64,000 nucleotides of DNA from Vibrio porteresiae DSM 19223 (GCF_024347055.1 NZ_AP024895.1:3286001-3350000); one strand, 5' to 3'; numbered from the stretch's first letter, positions 8,819 to 18,501 are shown. Numbers and translations: made by a program. Notes: a model not told the origin generated them from the sequence alone.

Positions 8819-10117
8819 TTAAGCTTCAAATGGGTGAACCTTAATGATGGTCTCACGACGGTCAGGACCAGTAGAAATAATGTCTACAGGAACGCCAGTC
8901 AGCTCTTCGATACGTTTGATGTAGTCAAGTGCAGCTTGAGGAAGTGCCTCAATTGTTTTCGCACCAAAAGTAGTTTCCGACCAACCTGGCAGAGTTTCAA
9001 AAATCGGAGTAATACCTTCGTATGCGTCAGCAGCAAGAGGAGAAACTTCTAGTACAGTACCATCAGCAAGTTGGTAACCAGTACAGATCTTCACTTCTTT
9101 AAGACCATCAAGAACGTCAAGTTTAGTTAGGCAGAAGCCTGTCACTGAGTTGATTTGTACTGCGCGGCGAAGAGCCACTGCATCGAACCAACCACAACGA
9201 CGTTTACGACCAGTTGTTGCGCCAAATTCCGCACCTTTAATACCAAGGTGTTCACCGTTCTCATCGAACAGTTCAGTTGGGAATGGACCAGCACCAACAC
9301 GTGTACAGTAAGCTTTCACGATACCGCAAATGTAGCCTAGGTGACGAGGACCAAAGCCTGAACCTGCAGCAACACCACCAGCGGTTGTGTTAGAAGAAGT
9401 TACGTATGGGTAAGTACCGTGGTCGATGTCTAGAAGTGTGCCTTGTGCACCTTCAAACATGATTTTGTCGCCGCGTTTACGCGCTGCGTCTAGTTCATCA
9501 GTTACGTCGATAACCATAGAAGTCAGTAGCTCAGCATAGCCTTTAGCTTGCTCAAGCACGTCTTCGTAGCTTACAGGTTCTACTTTGTAGAAGTGTTCTA
9601 GTTGGAAGTTATGGAATTCCATTACTTCTTTCAACTTAACTGCGAACTCTTCTAGGTTAGCCAAATCGCCAACACGTAGACCACGACGAGCCACTTTGTC
9701 TTCGTAAGCTGGACCGATACCACGACCAGTTGTACCGATTGCTTTCTTACCACGAGCCGCTTCACGAGCCTGATCAAGAGCTACGTGGTATGGCAGAATT
9801 AGCGGACATGCTTCAGAAATGAATAGGTTTTTACGAACAACAGCGCCACGAGATTCCAATTCATCCATTTCACGGATCAATGCGTCAGGAGACAGTACAA
9901 CACCGTTACCGATAATGCATTTAACGTTTTTGTGAAGGATACCTGATGGAATTAGGTGTAGAACGGTTTTTTCACCGTCGATGACGAGTGTGTGACCAGC
10001 GTTGTGACCGCCTTGATAGCGAACCACGTATTTTGCATCTTCAGTAAGAAGATCAACAATTTTTCCTTTGCCTTCGTCACCCCATTGAGTGCCGAGGACG
10101 ACTACGTTATTTCCCAT
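8819..10117 (-). CDS. purA: Adenylosuccinate synthetase
   Basis: PurA, 432 aa, as in E. coli. It joins IMP and aspartate using GTP to make adenylosuccinate, the first committed step to AMP. The N-terminal GTP-binding loop is TQWGDEGKGK. The GHNAGHTL segment and the IMP-binding GTTGRGIGPAYEDK are present, as is the late STGPDRRETI. GGA stands before the ATG at 10117. It is transcribed as a single unit ending at the terminator at 8771-8804. The motX neighbour is typical of vibrios. Confidence 0.98.
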   Translation of the reverse strand: MGNNVVVLGTQWGDEGKGKIVDLLTEDAKYVVRYQGGHNAGHTLVIDGEKTVLHLIPSGILHKNVKCIIGNGVVLSPDALIREMDELESRGAVVRKNLFISEACPLILPYHVALDQAREAARGKKAIGTTGRGIGPAYEDKVARRGLRVGDLANLEEFAVKLKEVMEFHNFQLEHFYKVEPVSYEDVLEQAKGYAELLTSMVIDVTDELDAARKRGDKIMFEGAQGTLLDIDHGTYPYVTSSNTTAGGVAAGSGFGPRHLGYICGIVKAYCTRVGAGPFPTELFDENGEHLGIKGAEFGATTGRKRRCGWFDAVALRRAVQINSVTGFCLTKLDVLDGLKEVKICTGYQLADGTVLEVSPLAADAYEGITPIFETLPGWSETTFGAKTIEALPQAALDYIKRIEELTGVPVDIISTGPDRRETIIKVHPFEA

Positions 10118-10245
10118 TTTTCCAGTCTGATTGCTAGTTAAAAATGGATTCTAGCACTGATCGATTTTTGATGCAGTTATTTTTTAAGCAAGAAAAAATT
10201 ATAAGATCAGTGCTATTGATACTTTTTGGTTATTTGAGCAAGATC

Positions 10246-11187
10246 TTACTCATCTGAGTAGATTTTAACGCTCAATTTACCATCGCAATCGATTGCGGCG
10301 CGATACATACCAGAACTGTTCATCGCAAAATGAATCTCACCACGCCCATCAAGCGCGATCAAACCACCTTCACCACCGATCGTTTTTAGATCCCCGTGGA
10401 TGATCGTTTCACATGCAGTATGCACATCTTCTTTGAGATATTTCATACGCGCAGCGACGTCTCCAGCGACCATTTTACGAATGAAGAATTCCCCCATTCC
10501 GGTACAAGAAACCGCCACATTGCCATTTTCAGCAATCGTACCAGCCCCAATGATCGGTGAGTCGCCAATGCGGCCATATTTTTTATTGGTAATACCGCCA
10601 GTACTGGTTGCCGCCGCCAAGTTACCCTGTTGATCTAATGCAACCGCACCCACTGTTCCATGTTTGCGATCATCTGGGTATTTCGCTTCCGATAGCGCAA
10701 AACCATTTTTCTCTTTCATCGCCTGCAATTGCTCATAACGACGTTCAGTGAAAAAGTAATCTTGCTCGGTGAACTCATAGCCACGAGAAAAAGCAAACTC
10801 TTCAGCGCCCTCGCCCATTAAGAACACATGATCGCTATGCAGCATCACATCTCTTGCCAGCTCAATCGGGTTACGAATATGACGAACACCCGCAATGGCA
10901 CCAGCGTTGCTATCACGACCATCCATCACCGAAGCATCCATCTCTACCATTTCTTTATTGGTCAGAACTGCGCCTTTACCTGCGTTAAACAGAGGCGAAT
11001 CTTCCATTACTTTGACTGCAGCAACAACTGCGTCAACAGCAGTACCGCCTTGAGCTAAGATTTGATGACCTGCTTTGACTGATTTCTCTAAATCACTAAG
11101 GATAGCGACTTTGAGCTCTTCACTCATTTTTTCCCGCAGGATGGTTCCCGCGCCACCATGGATGGCGATGGAGAATGGTTGCGACAT
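10246..11187 (-). CDS. iaaA: Isoaspartyl peptidase / L-asparaginase (Ntn hydrolase)
   Basis: A 313-aa Ntn-type asparaginase of the IaaA (EcAIII) family. The precursor cleaves itself before T178 in KHGTVGAVAL, making alpha and beta subunits with Thr as nucleophile. The product removes isoaspartyl dipeptides and has some asparaginase activity. HGGAGT at the N-terminus, the stretch around LAAATSTGG, and GDSPIIGAG are family landmarks. GGGAG before the ATG at 11187 supports the start. It sits between purA and slyD, which is not its E. coli position (where it is with the gsi transporter). No transporter is adjacent here. Confidence 0.93.
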   Translation of the reverse strand: MSQPFSIAIHGGAGTILREKMSEELKVAILSDLEKSVKAGHQILAQGGTAVDAVVAAVKVMEDSPLFNAGKGAVLTNKEMVEMDASVMDGRDSNAGAIAGVRHIRNPIELARDVMLHSDHVFLMGEGAEEFAFSRGYEFTEQDYFFTERRYEQLQAMKEKNGFALSEAKYPDDRKHGTVGAVALDQQGNLAAATSTGGITNKKYGRIGDSPIIGAGTIAENGNVAVSCTGMGEFFIRKMVAGDVAARMKYLKEDVHTACETIIHGDLKTIGGEGGLIALDGRGEIHFAMNSSGMYRAAIDCDGKLSVKIYSDE

Positions 11188-11246
11188 GTTAACTCCCAGT
11201 ATTATTGTGTTTTGTATGAGTTTGTCGAAAATTTCTCCAGAGTCAA

Positions 11247-11284
11247 CAAAAAAACGCTGACTGGTTTCCCTAGTCAGCGTTTTC
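11247..11284 (-). terminator. Rho-independent terminator of slyD
   Basis: ACGCTGACT (11254-11262) pairs with AGTCAGCGT (11272-11280). On the minus strand the stem is followed by a run of seven T. It lies 46 bases after the slyD stop and before the iaaA start, so it isolates the two genes. Confidence 0.9.
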
Positions 11285-11326
11285 TAAATTACTATTCCCT
11301 AAAGGAATTTTTAAACGTAATTTCTA

Positions 11327-11908
11327 TTAGTGTGAGCAACCACAACCGCCGTTGCCACCGCAGCAACCTTCGTCACCGTGACCATGGTCGTGACCGTGGC
11401 CACCACAACAACCTTCGTGGTCATGGTCGTGGTGATGATCATGTGCGCCATGCACGTGGCCATGTGCCAATTCTTCTTCTGTTGCCGCACGTACAGCTAC
11501 AACTTCAACATCAAACGTTAAAGTGTGGCCAGCAAGCATGTGGTTACCATCAACCACCACTTCGTCACCGTCAACTTCAGTAATTTCTACAGGGATAGGA
11601 CCTTGGTCAGTATCCGCTAGAAAACGCATACCCACTTCTAGTTCGTCTACGCCTTGGAATACTTCAGCAGGAACACGTTGAACTAGGTCATCGCTGTGCT
11701 CACCGTAAGCGTCTTCTGGAGCGATAGTTGCAGTGAATTTGTCACCAGCTACTTTGCCTTCCAATTCACGCTCTAATCCAATGATTAGGTTGTCGTTACC
11801 GTGTAGGTACTCAAGAGGTGCATCTGTTGTTGATTGGTCTACAACTACGCCATCTTCAAGTTTTACTTGATAAGCCAGAGCGACTACCACGTTCTTTTCA
11901 ATTTTCAT
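11327..11908 (-). CDS. slyD: SlyD, FKBP-type peptidyl-prolyl isomerase and metallochaperone
   Basis: 193 aa (E. coli 196). The FKBP domain spans about 1-150, with the insert-in-flap part in the middle and the typical GNDNLIIGLERELEGK and EDAYGEH segments. The C-terminal 45 residues are extremely His/Cys rich (HGHVHGAHDHHHDHDHEG, then GCCGGHGHDHGHG and GCCGGNGGCGCSH), as needed for Ni/Zn binding. SlyD catalyses prolyl isomerisation, acts as a chaperone and delivers nickel for hydrogenase maturation. The His-rich repeats produce a spurious plus-strand ORF at 11158-11583. It has its own terminator. Confidence 0.97.
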   Translation of the reverse strand: MKIEKNVVVALAYQVKLEDGVVVDQSTTDAPLEYLHGNDNLIIGLERELEGKVAGDKFTATIAPEDAYGEHSDDLVQRVPAEVFQGVDELEVGMRFLADTDQGPIPVEITEVDGDEVVVDGNHMLAGHTLTFDVEVVAVRAATEEELAHGHVHGAHDHHHDHDHEGCCGGHGHDHGHGDEGCCGGNGGCGCSH

Positions 11909-12004
11909 AAAAGCTCCAAGGAGTGTATTGCTCTCAGATCCTCATCTGGATCCGAGCATAAAATGAGATGGCCGTTATTATGAAGATCATCGCCAGAAAC
12001 ACAA

Positions 12005-12205
12005 TTACTCTGGCTTAAAAATTCCGATCATCTGTTCACTGGCTCGACCCGCTTCTTCCATCGATTTAGGTTTGCGCTGTTCAGAATAGCCACATTCGAC
12101 ACATTCAACCAGTTCGATATTATTTTCGATCCACCAGCGAAGTGTATCCTGTGAATGGCAGGTAGGACAACTCGCCCCGGCAATAAAGCGCTTTTTTTGT
12201 TTCAC
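12005..12205 (-). CDS. yheV: YheV family zinc-ribbon-like protein
   Basis: A small protein of 66 aa when started at the GTG at 12205, exactly the length of E. coli YheV. The start is chosen because AGGAG lies 11 bases upstream and the family begins just before KKRFIAGA; a TTG at 12229 would add eight residues overlapping kefB. Two CxxC pairs (CPTCHS and CVECGY) look like a zinc ribbon. The tail ends EQMIGIFKPE like the family. The function is unknown. It follows kefB by 8 bases, the same order as in E. coli, so it belongs to the kefGB-yheV operon. Confidence 0.88.
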   Translation of the reverse strand: MKQKKRFIAGASCPTCHSQDTLRWWIENNIELVECVECGYSEQRKPKSMEEAGRASEQMIGIFKPE

Positions 12206-12213
12206 TGTTTGAT

Positions 12214-14019
12214 TTACTCCTGATCCCAATGCTCGCGAGAATTGCGCTCATTCTCCATCTCTTGGCCAAAAATCTCTTCTAACTCTTGGCGTGCTTCTTT
12301 CGCTCGTAAAGTGAGTTTTTTATCTTCCATATGGTATGGCAAGAGCTGAGTCAGCATAGCAGTATCTAAGCGGCGAAAATGTGCTTCGGCTCGTTTTGCT
12401 TTATATGGATGCATTCCAAGAGCCACTAATGTTTTACGCCCAAGGTCGAGTGCCCCTAAAAACGTCTCTCGCGAATAGCCAGCCACTTCATGATTGATCA
12501 ACTGATACGCTTCAACTCGGCTTCGCGCTCGTGCCAAGATTTTTAACTGTGGGAAATGCTGCTGACACAACTCTACAATTTTCATTACTTCATCTGGGGC
12601 ATCAGTACAAATCACAATTGCTTCTGCTTTTTCAGCCCCGGCAGCACGCAGTAATTCCAAATTCGCCGCATCACCATAAAACACCTGATAGCCAAACTTC
12701 CGCAGTAAGCGGATTTGGCTGGCATCACTCTCAAGCACTGTCACATCGATTTTGTTAGCAAACATTAACCGACCAACAATTTGACCAAAGCGTCCAAAGC
12801 CAGCGATGATGACACGCGGCTCTTTATCTTCTACATCAGACGTTAAGTTATCTTCTTTGTATTGATTAAGTTCACGAGCAAACCAACGCCGTTGACCCGC
12901 TAACAGCAAAGGTGTGGTCACCATTGATAAGCTGACGATCACTAACATCAACGATACTTGATCGCCAGTCAGCAGTTGATTGGATCGCGCAGCCGTGAAA
13001 ATCACGAAAGCGAACTCACCGCCTTGGCTCAAAATGGCCGCCATATTGCTACGCGCTTTCGACCCCGTTCCGACAATGCGAGCCAAGATGTAGAGAATAA
13101 GTCCTTTAAGTACCACTAACGAGACGACGGAACCTAAAATAAACCAAGGCTCGATAACCAAAAGCCCCAAATCAACAGACATGCCCACTGCGATAAAAAA
13201 CAGCCCTAATAGCAATCCTTTAAACGGTTCAACGGCAATTTCCAGCTCATGACGAAATTCACTTTCTGCCAAGAGCACTCCGGCAATGAATGCCCCCAGC
13301 GCCATTGATAGACCCAAATGTTCCATCATCAACGCAATACCAATCACCAACAGCAAAGCAGCGATAGTAAAAAGCTCACGCACACCACTTAAAATGATGT
13401 AGCGAAAAATCGGGTTGAGTAGATAATGCCCCCCCACCATCAGGCCAACGATGCCAGCTAACATCCAGATGCCATCAAGCCAAGTCATCGCTGAGTTACC
13501 GGCTAACAGAGGCATCAACGCGAGAACAGGAATCACCGCAATATCTTGAAATAGCAAAACTGAAAAAGCCGTTTGCCCAGTTTCACTATGAGAGAGATCA
13601 TGTTCTTCAAGTAGGCGTAGGGCAATCGCGGTCGAGGACATCGCCAGTCCAACCCCAATCACTAAGCTAGTGCGCCAATCGATACCACACAATGAAATGA
13701 TGCTGGCTAACATCGACGTAGTGACAATAACTTGAGCTCCACCAAGTCCCAGTATCGGGATGCGCATTTGCCACAGCTTTTTCGGGTTGAGTTCAAGACC
13801 AATTAAAAAGAGCAGCAGTACCACACCAAACTCAGCGAAATGCAAAATGGCATCAACATCGTTAATCAGCCCAAGTCCCCATGGACCAATCGCCACCCCT
13901 GCCAATAAATAGCCAATAACCGACCCAAGCCCTGCTCGCTGAGCTAAGGGAACCGTCAATACGGCAGCAGCAAGAAACACGGCGCCACTTTGTAATAAAT
14001 CACTTGTCGTTGATGCCAT
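12214..14019 (-). CDS. kefB: KefB-type glutathione-gated K+/H+ antiporter
   Basis: 601 aa, the same as E. coli KefB. The first about 380 residues form a CPA2-type membrane domain of about 12 segments (GYLLAGVAIGPWGLG, GLELNPKKLW, SSTAIALRLLEE). A cytoplasmic RCK/KTN domain follows, with the nucleotide-binding motif GFGRFGQIVGR at about 405. The channel-like antiporter acidifies the cytoplasm and releases K+ when glutathione adducts bind, protecting against electrophiles. kefG ends 10 bases upstream and a GGATGAG ribosome site lies in that gap. KefB rather than KefC is called from length, sequence resemblance and pairing with kefG. Confidence 0.93.
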   Translation of the reverse strand: MASTTSDLLQSGAVFLAAAVLTVPLAQRAGLGSVIGYLLAGVAIGPWGLGLINDVDAILHFAEFGVVLLLFLIGLELNPKKLWQMRIPILGLGGAQVIVTTSMLASIISLCGIDWRTSLVIGVGLAMSSTAIALRLLEEHDLSHSETGQTAFSVLLFQDIAVIPVLALMPLLAGNSAMTWLDGIWMLAGIVGLMVGGHYLLNPIFRYIILSGVRELFTIAALLLVIGIALMMEHLGLSMALGAFIAGVLLAESEFRHELEIAVEPFKGLLLGLFFIAVGMSVDLGLLVIEPWFILGSVVSLVVLKGLILYILARIVGTGSKARSNMAAILSQGGEFAFVIFTAARSNQLLTGDQVSLMLVIVSLSMVTTPLLLAGQRRWFARELNQYKEDNLTSDVEDKEPRVIIAGFGRFGQIVGRLMFANKIDVTVLESDASQIRLLRKFGYQVFYGDAANLELLRAAGAEKAEAIVICTDAPDEVMKIVELCQQHFPQLKILARARSRVEAYQLINHEVAGYSRETFLGALDLGRKTLVALGMHPYKAKRAEAHFRRLDTAMLTQLLPYHMEDKKLTLRAKEARQELEEIFGQEMENERNSREHWDQE

Positions 14020-14028
14020 CGCTCATCC

Positions 14029-14619
14029 TTAATCCTTCAACGGGTCCTTTAGCCACAAACGGTATAACTCTGCATGTTGATAACGCTCTACGTCTGTTAC
14101 GTTGCGTGCCCAGTAGAGCACCAATGGCTCAATCCAATGCATTTGGCATAATGCTGCGGTCATTTCAAACGGGCGTAACAGTTCACTCAGCGAGTAGCGG
14201 TTATACCCCAAAGGTTCGAATGCTTCTTTTCTCCCCCCTGCAGTAATCACACTGCGCCAATATTTCCCCTTCAATGCACTGGAGTCGCCAAAAGCGAAAT
14301 CCTTGCCCAATACGGTATCTATCCACTCTTTTAATAAAGCGGGGCACGAATACATATACAGTGGGTGCTGAAAGACAATCACATCATGAGCAAGTAACCG
14401 TTGGTGCTCGGCATGAATATCAATAAAAAAATCGGGATACGTGGCGTAGAGATCCACCACTGTCACATGTTCTAACTCGCGAACTTTCTTAAGCAAAATA
14501 CGGTTAGCGATCGACTGTTCAGGATCGGGGTGAGCGTACAAAATCAGTACTCTTGGGAGCCTATTTTCTTGAGCAAACGGCGTTGTCATCCTTGAATCCA
14601 TCTCCATGATGTTATCCAT
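14029..14619 (-). CDS. kefG: KefG, ancillary quinone oxidoreductase-type subunit of KefB
   Basis: A flavodoxin-fold NAD(P)H oxidoreductase of the KefF/KefG family, which KefB needs for full activity. Seen: LILYAHPDPEQS near the N-terminus, DLYATYPDFFIDI, FQHPLYMYSCPALLKEWIDTVL and GKYWRSVITAGG, all very close to E. coli KefG. The first ATG at 14619 gives 196 aa. In-frame ATGs follow at residues 5, 7 and 11; residue 11 (14589) would give 186 aa, nearer the E. coli length of 184, so the true start may be internal. It is first gene of kefG-kefB-yheV and divergent from yheS with only 95 bases between. Confidence 0.92.
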   Translation of the reverse strand: MDNIMEMDSRMTTPFAQENRLPRVLILYAHPDPEQSIANRILLKKVRELEHVTVVDLYATYPDFFIDIHAEHQRLLAHDVIVFQHPLYMYSCPALLKEWIDTVLGKDFAFGDSSALKGKYWRSVITAGGRKEAFEPLGYNRYSLSELLRPFEMTAALCQMHWIEPLVLYWARNVTDVERYQHAELYRLWLKDPLKD

Positions 14620-14714
14620 TTGTTACTAGCATCATAACGCAAAATGCATAATGATCGACATTTATCCTTATTACCCCTACTATTCCTCGCGCAAACCTGA
14701 GGAAAGCAAAGTTT

Positions 14715-16637
14715 ATGATTATCTTCTCTGACATTCAGTTACTCCGTGGCGGAAAACCACTACTTGATGGTGCATCGGCAACGATTCATCCGGGCGATAA
14801 AGTTGGCCTAGTCGGTAAAAACGGCTGTGGCAAATCAACCCTATTCGCTTTGCTGAAAGATGAACTCTCTATCGACGCTGGTTCACTGAACTTCCCATCA
14901 AACTGGGAATTGGCTTGGGTGGCACAAGAAACCCCAGCACTAGAACGCTCTGCATTAGATTATGTGATCGACGGAGATCGAGAATATCGTGAACTAGAAC
15001 GCCAGCTTCTGCAGGCTGAAGCCGACGACAATGGCAACTTGGTGGCTGAACTGCACGGAAAAATTGAAACCGTAGGCGGCTACAGTATTCAGGCGCGCGC
15101 AGCAGAACTGCTTAATGGCCTCGGTTTTAGCCAAGAACAGATGCAGTGGAATCTGACTCAATTTTCCGGTGGTTGGCGTATGCGCCTTAACTTGGCTCAA
15201 GCGCTACTTTGTCGTTCAGACTTGCTGCTCCTCGACGAACCAACCAACCACTTAGACCTCGACGCGGTAATGTGGCTAGAACGTTGGTTACAAAGCTATC
15301 CAGGCACACTGGTCGTTATTTCCCACGACCGTGATTTTCTTGATCCCATCGTTGGACGCATTATCCATATCGAAAACCAAAAGATGAATGAGTACACCGG
15401 TAACTACTCCTCTTTTGAAGGCCAACGCGCGCAAAAAATGATGCAACAGCAGGCATCGTTTGAGAAACAACAGAAACAGATGGCGCACATGCAAAGCTAC
15501 ATCGATCGTTTCCGTTACAAAGCTTCCAAAGCGCGCCAAGCACAAAGCCGTATTAAAGCACTCGAAAAACTCGAGAAAGTATTACCAGCTCAGTTTGATA
15601 ACCCATTTAGCTTTGAGTTTAGAGTGCCAGATGCGCTACCAAACCCAATTTTGATGATGGATCAAGTCAGCGCGGGTTATGGTGATCATCTGATTCTCGA
15701 TAAGATCCGCCTTAACCTAGTTCCTGGCAGCCGAATCGGTTTGCTCGGGCGTAACGGTGCGGGTAAATCAACGCTGATCAAACTGCTGTCTGGTGATTTA
15801 AAACCGCAAGGTGGCGACCTAACTTATTCACAAGGTGTGAAAATTGGTTACTTTGCTCAGCATCAGTTGGAAACGCTTCATCCAGAAGAGACGCCTCTGC
15901 AACACATGATGCAAATCGCGCCAGACCAAACCGAGCAACAATTGCGTGATTACCTAGGTAGTTTTGGTTTCCAAGGTGATAAAGCCTTAGATCCTGTTGG
16001 ACCTTTCTCGGGCGGTGAAAAAGCGCGTCTCGTGTTAGCTTTATTGGTATGGCAAAAACCAAACCTATTGCTGCTTGATGAACCAACCAACCACCTTGAT
16101 CTCGACATGCGTCAAGCGCTGACTTTAGCACTACAAAGTTACGAAGGTGCCATGGTAATCGTCAGCCACGACCGCTACTTATTGCGCGCAACCACCGATG
16201 ATCTTTACCTAGTCCATGATCACCAGGTTGCTCCTTTTGATGGTGATTTATTAGATTACTACAAGTGGTTAACTGATCATCAAAAGGCCCTACGCAAAGA
16301 AGTAGCGACCCAAAGTAATCCTAATAAGGACAACAGTAATAGCGCGGCAGCGAAAAAAGAACAGAAACGTCGTGACGCTGAATTTCGTACGTTAACGGCT
16401 CCAATACGTAAAAAGATCACTCAGTTAGAAACCAAATTGGAAAAACTCAATGCGGTTATTTCTGATGTCGAAAACCAGTTAGCTGAATCCAGTCTGTATG
16501 AAGCGGCAAATAAAGCTAAACTAACAGAACTACTTGCTCTTCAAGCCAGCAGCAAATCTCAGCTAGAAGATGTTGAAATGGAATGGATGGCAGAACAGGA
16601 AACGCTCGAAGCTATGGAACAGGAATTTAATAGTTAA
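14715..16637 (+). CDS. yheS: YheS, ABC-F family ATPase
   Basis: 640 aa with two ABC domains and no membrane segments. The first Walker A is GKNGCGKST, signature FSGGWRMR and Walker B LLLLDEPTNHLDLD; the second is GRNGAGKST, FSGGEKAR and again LLLLDEPTNHLDLD. The interdomain linker (about 240-300) is rich in Gln/Lys and helical, and the C-terminal 110 residues are a Lys/Glu coiled coil. ABC-F proteins bind the ribosomal E site and adjust translation of stalled ribosomes; YheS has been linked to arrest-peptide relief in E. coli. It heads a plus-strand run with the next gene overlapping its stop (TAATG). Confidence 0.96.
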   Translation: MIIFSDIQLLRGGKPLLDGASATIHPGDKVGLVGKNGCGKSTLFALLKDELSIDAGSLNFPSNWELAWVAQETPALERSALDYVIDGDREYRELERQLLQAEADDNGNLVAELHGKIETVGGYSIQARAAELLNGLGFSQEQMQWNLTQFSGGWRMRLNLAQALLCRSDLLLLDEPTNHLDLDAVMWLERWLQSYPGTLVVISHDRDFLDPIVGRIIHIENQKMNEYTGNYSSFEGQRAQKMMQQQASFEKQQKQMAHMQSYIDRFRYKASKARQAQSRIKALEKLEKVLPAQFDNPFSFEFRVPDALPNPILMMDQVSAGYGDHLILDKIRLNLVPGSRIGLLGRNGAGKSTLIKLLSGDLKPQGGDLTYSQGVKIGYFAQHQLETLHPEETPLQHMMQIAPDQTEQQLRDYLGSFGFQGDKALDPVGPFSGGEKARLVLALLVWQKPNLLLLDEPTNHLDLDMRQALTLALQSYEGAMVIVSHDRYLLRATTDDLYLVHDHQVAPFDGDLLDYYKWLTDHQKALRKEVATQSNPNKDNSNSAAAKKEQKRRDAEFRTLTAPIRKKITQLETKLEKLNAVISDVENQLAESSLYEAANKAKLTELLALQASSKSQLEDVEMEWMAEQETLEAMEQEFNS

Positions 16638-17119
16638 TGACCCAAGAGCATGCACGAACTTCACTGACATTGGAAAGATTGTGGCAATTCAGTCTGCAAT
16701 ACTACAGTGTGCGAGAAGTAAAAGAGGCATGCTTAAGTCTACAAAACCAGTTCCATGGTAACGTCAATTTGCTCTTACTGCTGAAATGGCTGGATGAAGA
16801 GCAATTGACTTTCACGACCGAACAATGGCCAATCGTCTCCGATTGCCTTGGACGGTCGGAAGCGTTATTGCACCAGTTTCGCGAGTTGCGCCGTAAGCTC
16901 AAAGGGCATGTAACCGATCCTTTGTATCGCGAAGCCTTGCAATTTGAGCTGCACCTAGAAAAACAGCAACAATCGGATTTGGTCGAGTGTATTACTCAGC
17001 TAACGTTAACCCCAACTCAGCAACCTGAACTTTGCCAGCGATATTGCCGACAATTGGGCGCAGATAAACTCACCGCCATTTTTGCTAAACCAGCGCACTC
17101 ACAACAGAAAAATCCTTAG
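16637..17119 (+). CDS. TIGR02444 (DUF2390) family protein
   Basis: 160 aa of unknown function. It resembles the TIGR02444 family: an N-terminal LWQFSLQYYSVREVKEACLSL stretch, then NVNLLLLLKWLDEE, and a helical middle rich in Glu, Gln and Leu. No signal peptide, membrane segment or catalytic motif is visible. The ATG shares a base with the yheS stop (TAATG), so translation is coupled to yheS, and yheT follows 45 bases on. The coupling suggests a role linked to YheS, but this is inference only. Confidence 0.8.
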   Translation: MTQEHARTSLTLERLWQFSLQYYSVREVKEACLSLQNQFHGNVNLLLLLKWLDEEQLTFTTEQWPIVSDCLGRSEALLHQFRELRRKLKGHVTDPLYREALQFELHLEKQQQSDLVECITQLTLTPTQQPELCQRYCRQLGADKLTAIFAKPAHSQQKNP

Positions 17120-17164
17120 CCATTTTGTATCCTAGTCAACGATTCGACTAAGTTAGGAATTCGC

Positions 17165-18145
17165 ATGTCTGACTTTTTGCCACCTTTTGGGCTAACCAAT
17201 CCCCATCTTCAAACGCTACTACCCAGAGCACTGCGTCGACATCCGTTGTTTGAGCCAACTTGGCAAACATTGGATACGCCGGATGGTGATTTTCTCGATT
17301 TAGCTTGGAGTGAAACACCAGAGCAAGTGCGTAACAATGACAAACCCATTTTTGTTTTGTTTCATGGTCTAGAAGGCAGCTTTTCCAGCCCATACGCTAA
17401 TGGGTTGATGCACGCATTTGCCACACAAGGTTGGAACTCGGTACTGATGCATTTTAGAGGTTGTAGTGGTCGCCCAAACCGCCTCGCTCGCGCTTATCAT
17501 TCGGGTGAAACCTCCGATGCGCGCTGGGTGCTCGAGTATATTCGCCAACACTACCCTAATCGAATCGTTATTGCAGCGGGTGTCTCATTAGGCGGCAACA
17601 TGCTAGTGAACTACTTAGCTGAATATGCTGACGATCCGATAGTGCAAGCAGCGACAATTATCTCTGCACCGTTAGACTTGGCATCATGCTCCGATCGTAT
17701 CGAAATAGGCTTTTCCAAGGTCTATCGCGATTACTTAATGCGCTCGTTAAAAAGTAATGCGTTACTGAAAATCGAACTGCTGCACCAGCAACTGGGTATT
17801 GATGCTGAACAAATCAAGCAGCTGCGCCGTTTACGTGACTTTGATGATTTAATTACAGCTCCGCTCCATGGTTTTTCTGATGCCCAAGATTACTATCAGC
17901 GCTGTTCTGGTTTGGCTAAATTACCCCAGATTTCGGTTCCAACACTATTGCTGCAAGCCAAAGATGATCCCTTTATGACCGATAAGGTGATACCCACTTT
18001 TCCACTTCCTGCGCATGTGGAATATCGTCTGCTTGCTCATGGTGGTCATGTGGGTTTTGTCAGTGGTTCATTATTCAAACCACAATATTGGCTTGAAGAG
18101 TACTTACCAAAGCACTTTCAACATTGGGTTAGTCACGCTAATTAG
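17165..18145 (+). CDS. yheT: YheT family alpha/beta hydrolase
   Basis: 326 aa (E. coli YheT 340). The alpha/beta hydrolase fold is clear: HGLEGS oxyanion region, nucleophile elbow GVSLGGNML (Ser), and a C-terminal catalytic His in HGGHVGF, with Asp in AKDDPF. The family is broad (esterase-like, related to ABHD1/3) and the substrate is not known. AGGAAT lies before the ATG at 17165. The yheS-(TIGR02444)-yheT-yheU-prkB run is close to the E. coli order. Confidence 0.9.
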   Translation: MSDFLPPFGLTNPHLQTLLPRALRRHPLFEPTWQTLDTPDGDFLDLAWSETPEQVRNNDKPIFVLFHGLEGSFSSPYANGLMHAFATQGWNSVLMHFRGCSGRPNRLARAYHSGETSDARWVLEYIRQHYPNRIVIAAGVSLGGNMLVNYLAEYADDPIVQAATIISAPLDLASCSDRIEIGFSKVYRDYLMRSLKSNALLKIELLHQQLGIDAEQIKQLRRLRDFDDLITAPLHGFSDAQDYYQRCSGLAKLPQISVPTLLLQAKDDPFMTDKVIPTFPLPAHVEYRLLAHGGHVGFVSGSLFKPQYWLEEYLPKHFQHWVSHAN

Positions 18146-18199
18146 ACATCTATTTTTACAGACAAGAGTGGCATTACACCGCTCATGTTAGAGGTATTT

Positions 18200-18409
18200 A
18201 TGAACATCCCTTGGCAACAAATTGCCCCAGAAACACTCGATAACTTGATTCGCGAATTTGTTCTGCGTGAAGGCACCGATTACGGTACCCACGAAGTCTC
18301 TCTCGACACTAAGGTCGAGCAGGTAAAAAAACAAATACAAGCAGGTGAAGCAATCATTGTTTACTCAGAATTACATGAAACAGTAGACATAAAACTACGC
18401 CACGCATAA
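18200..18409 (+). CDS. yheU: YheU family protein
   Basis: 69 aa when started at the ATG at 18200, which follows GAGG at 18191-18194; an in-frame ATG at 18185 would add five residues. Family landmarks are MNIPWQQIAPETLDNLI, FVLREGTDYG and VYSELHETVDIK, close to E. coli YheU (72 aa). The function is unknown. It lies between yheT and prkB, as in E. coli. Confidence 0.9.
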   Translation: MNIPWQQIAPETLDNLIREFVLREGTDYGTHEVSLDTKVEQVKKQIQAGEAIIVYSELHETVDIKLRHA

Positions 18410-18501
18410 TTGCCAGATGAGGGAAGAAAAAACCATGCTATAGTGAATCCACTTAGGTTTGGAATTCCCTTAAACAAGGACAACAAGAGACAAGGTTTGT
18501 C

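Noticed and set aside
11158..11583. A 141-codon plus-strand ORF rich in His, Arg and Gly
   Set aside because: It is antisense to the His/Cys-rich tail of slyD; its composition is the mirror of the repeats and it has no ribosome site or family.
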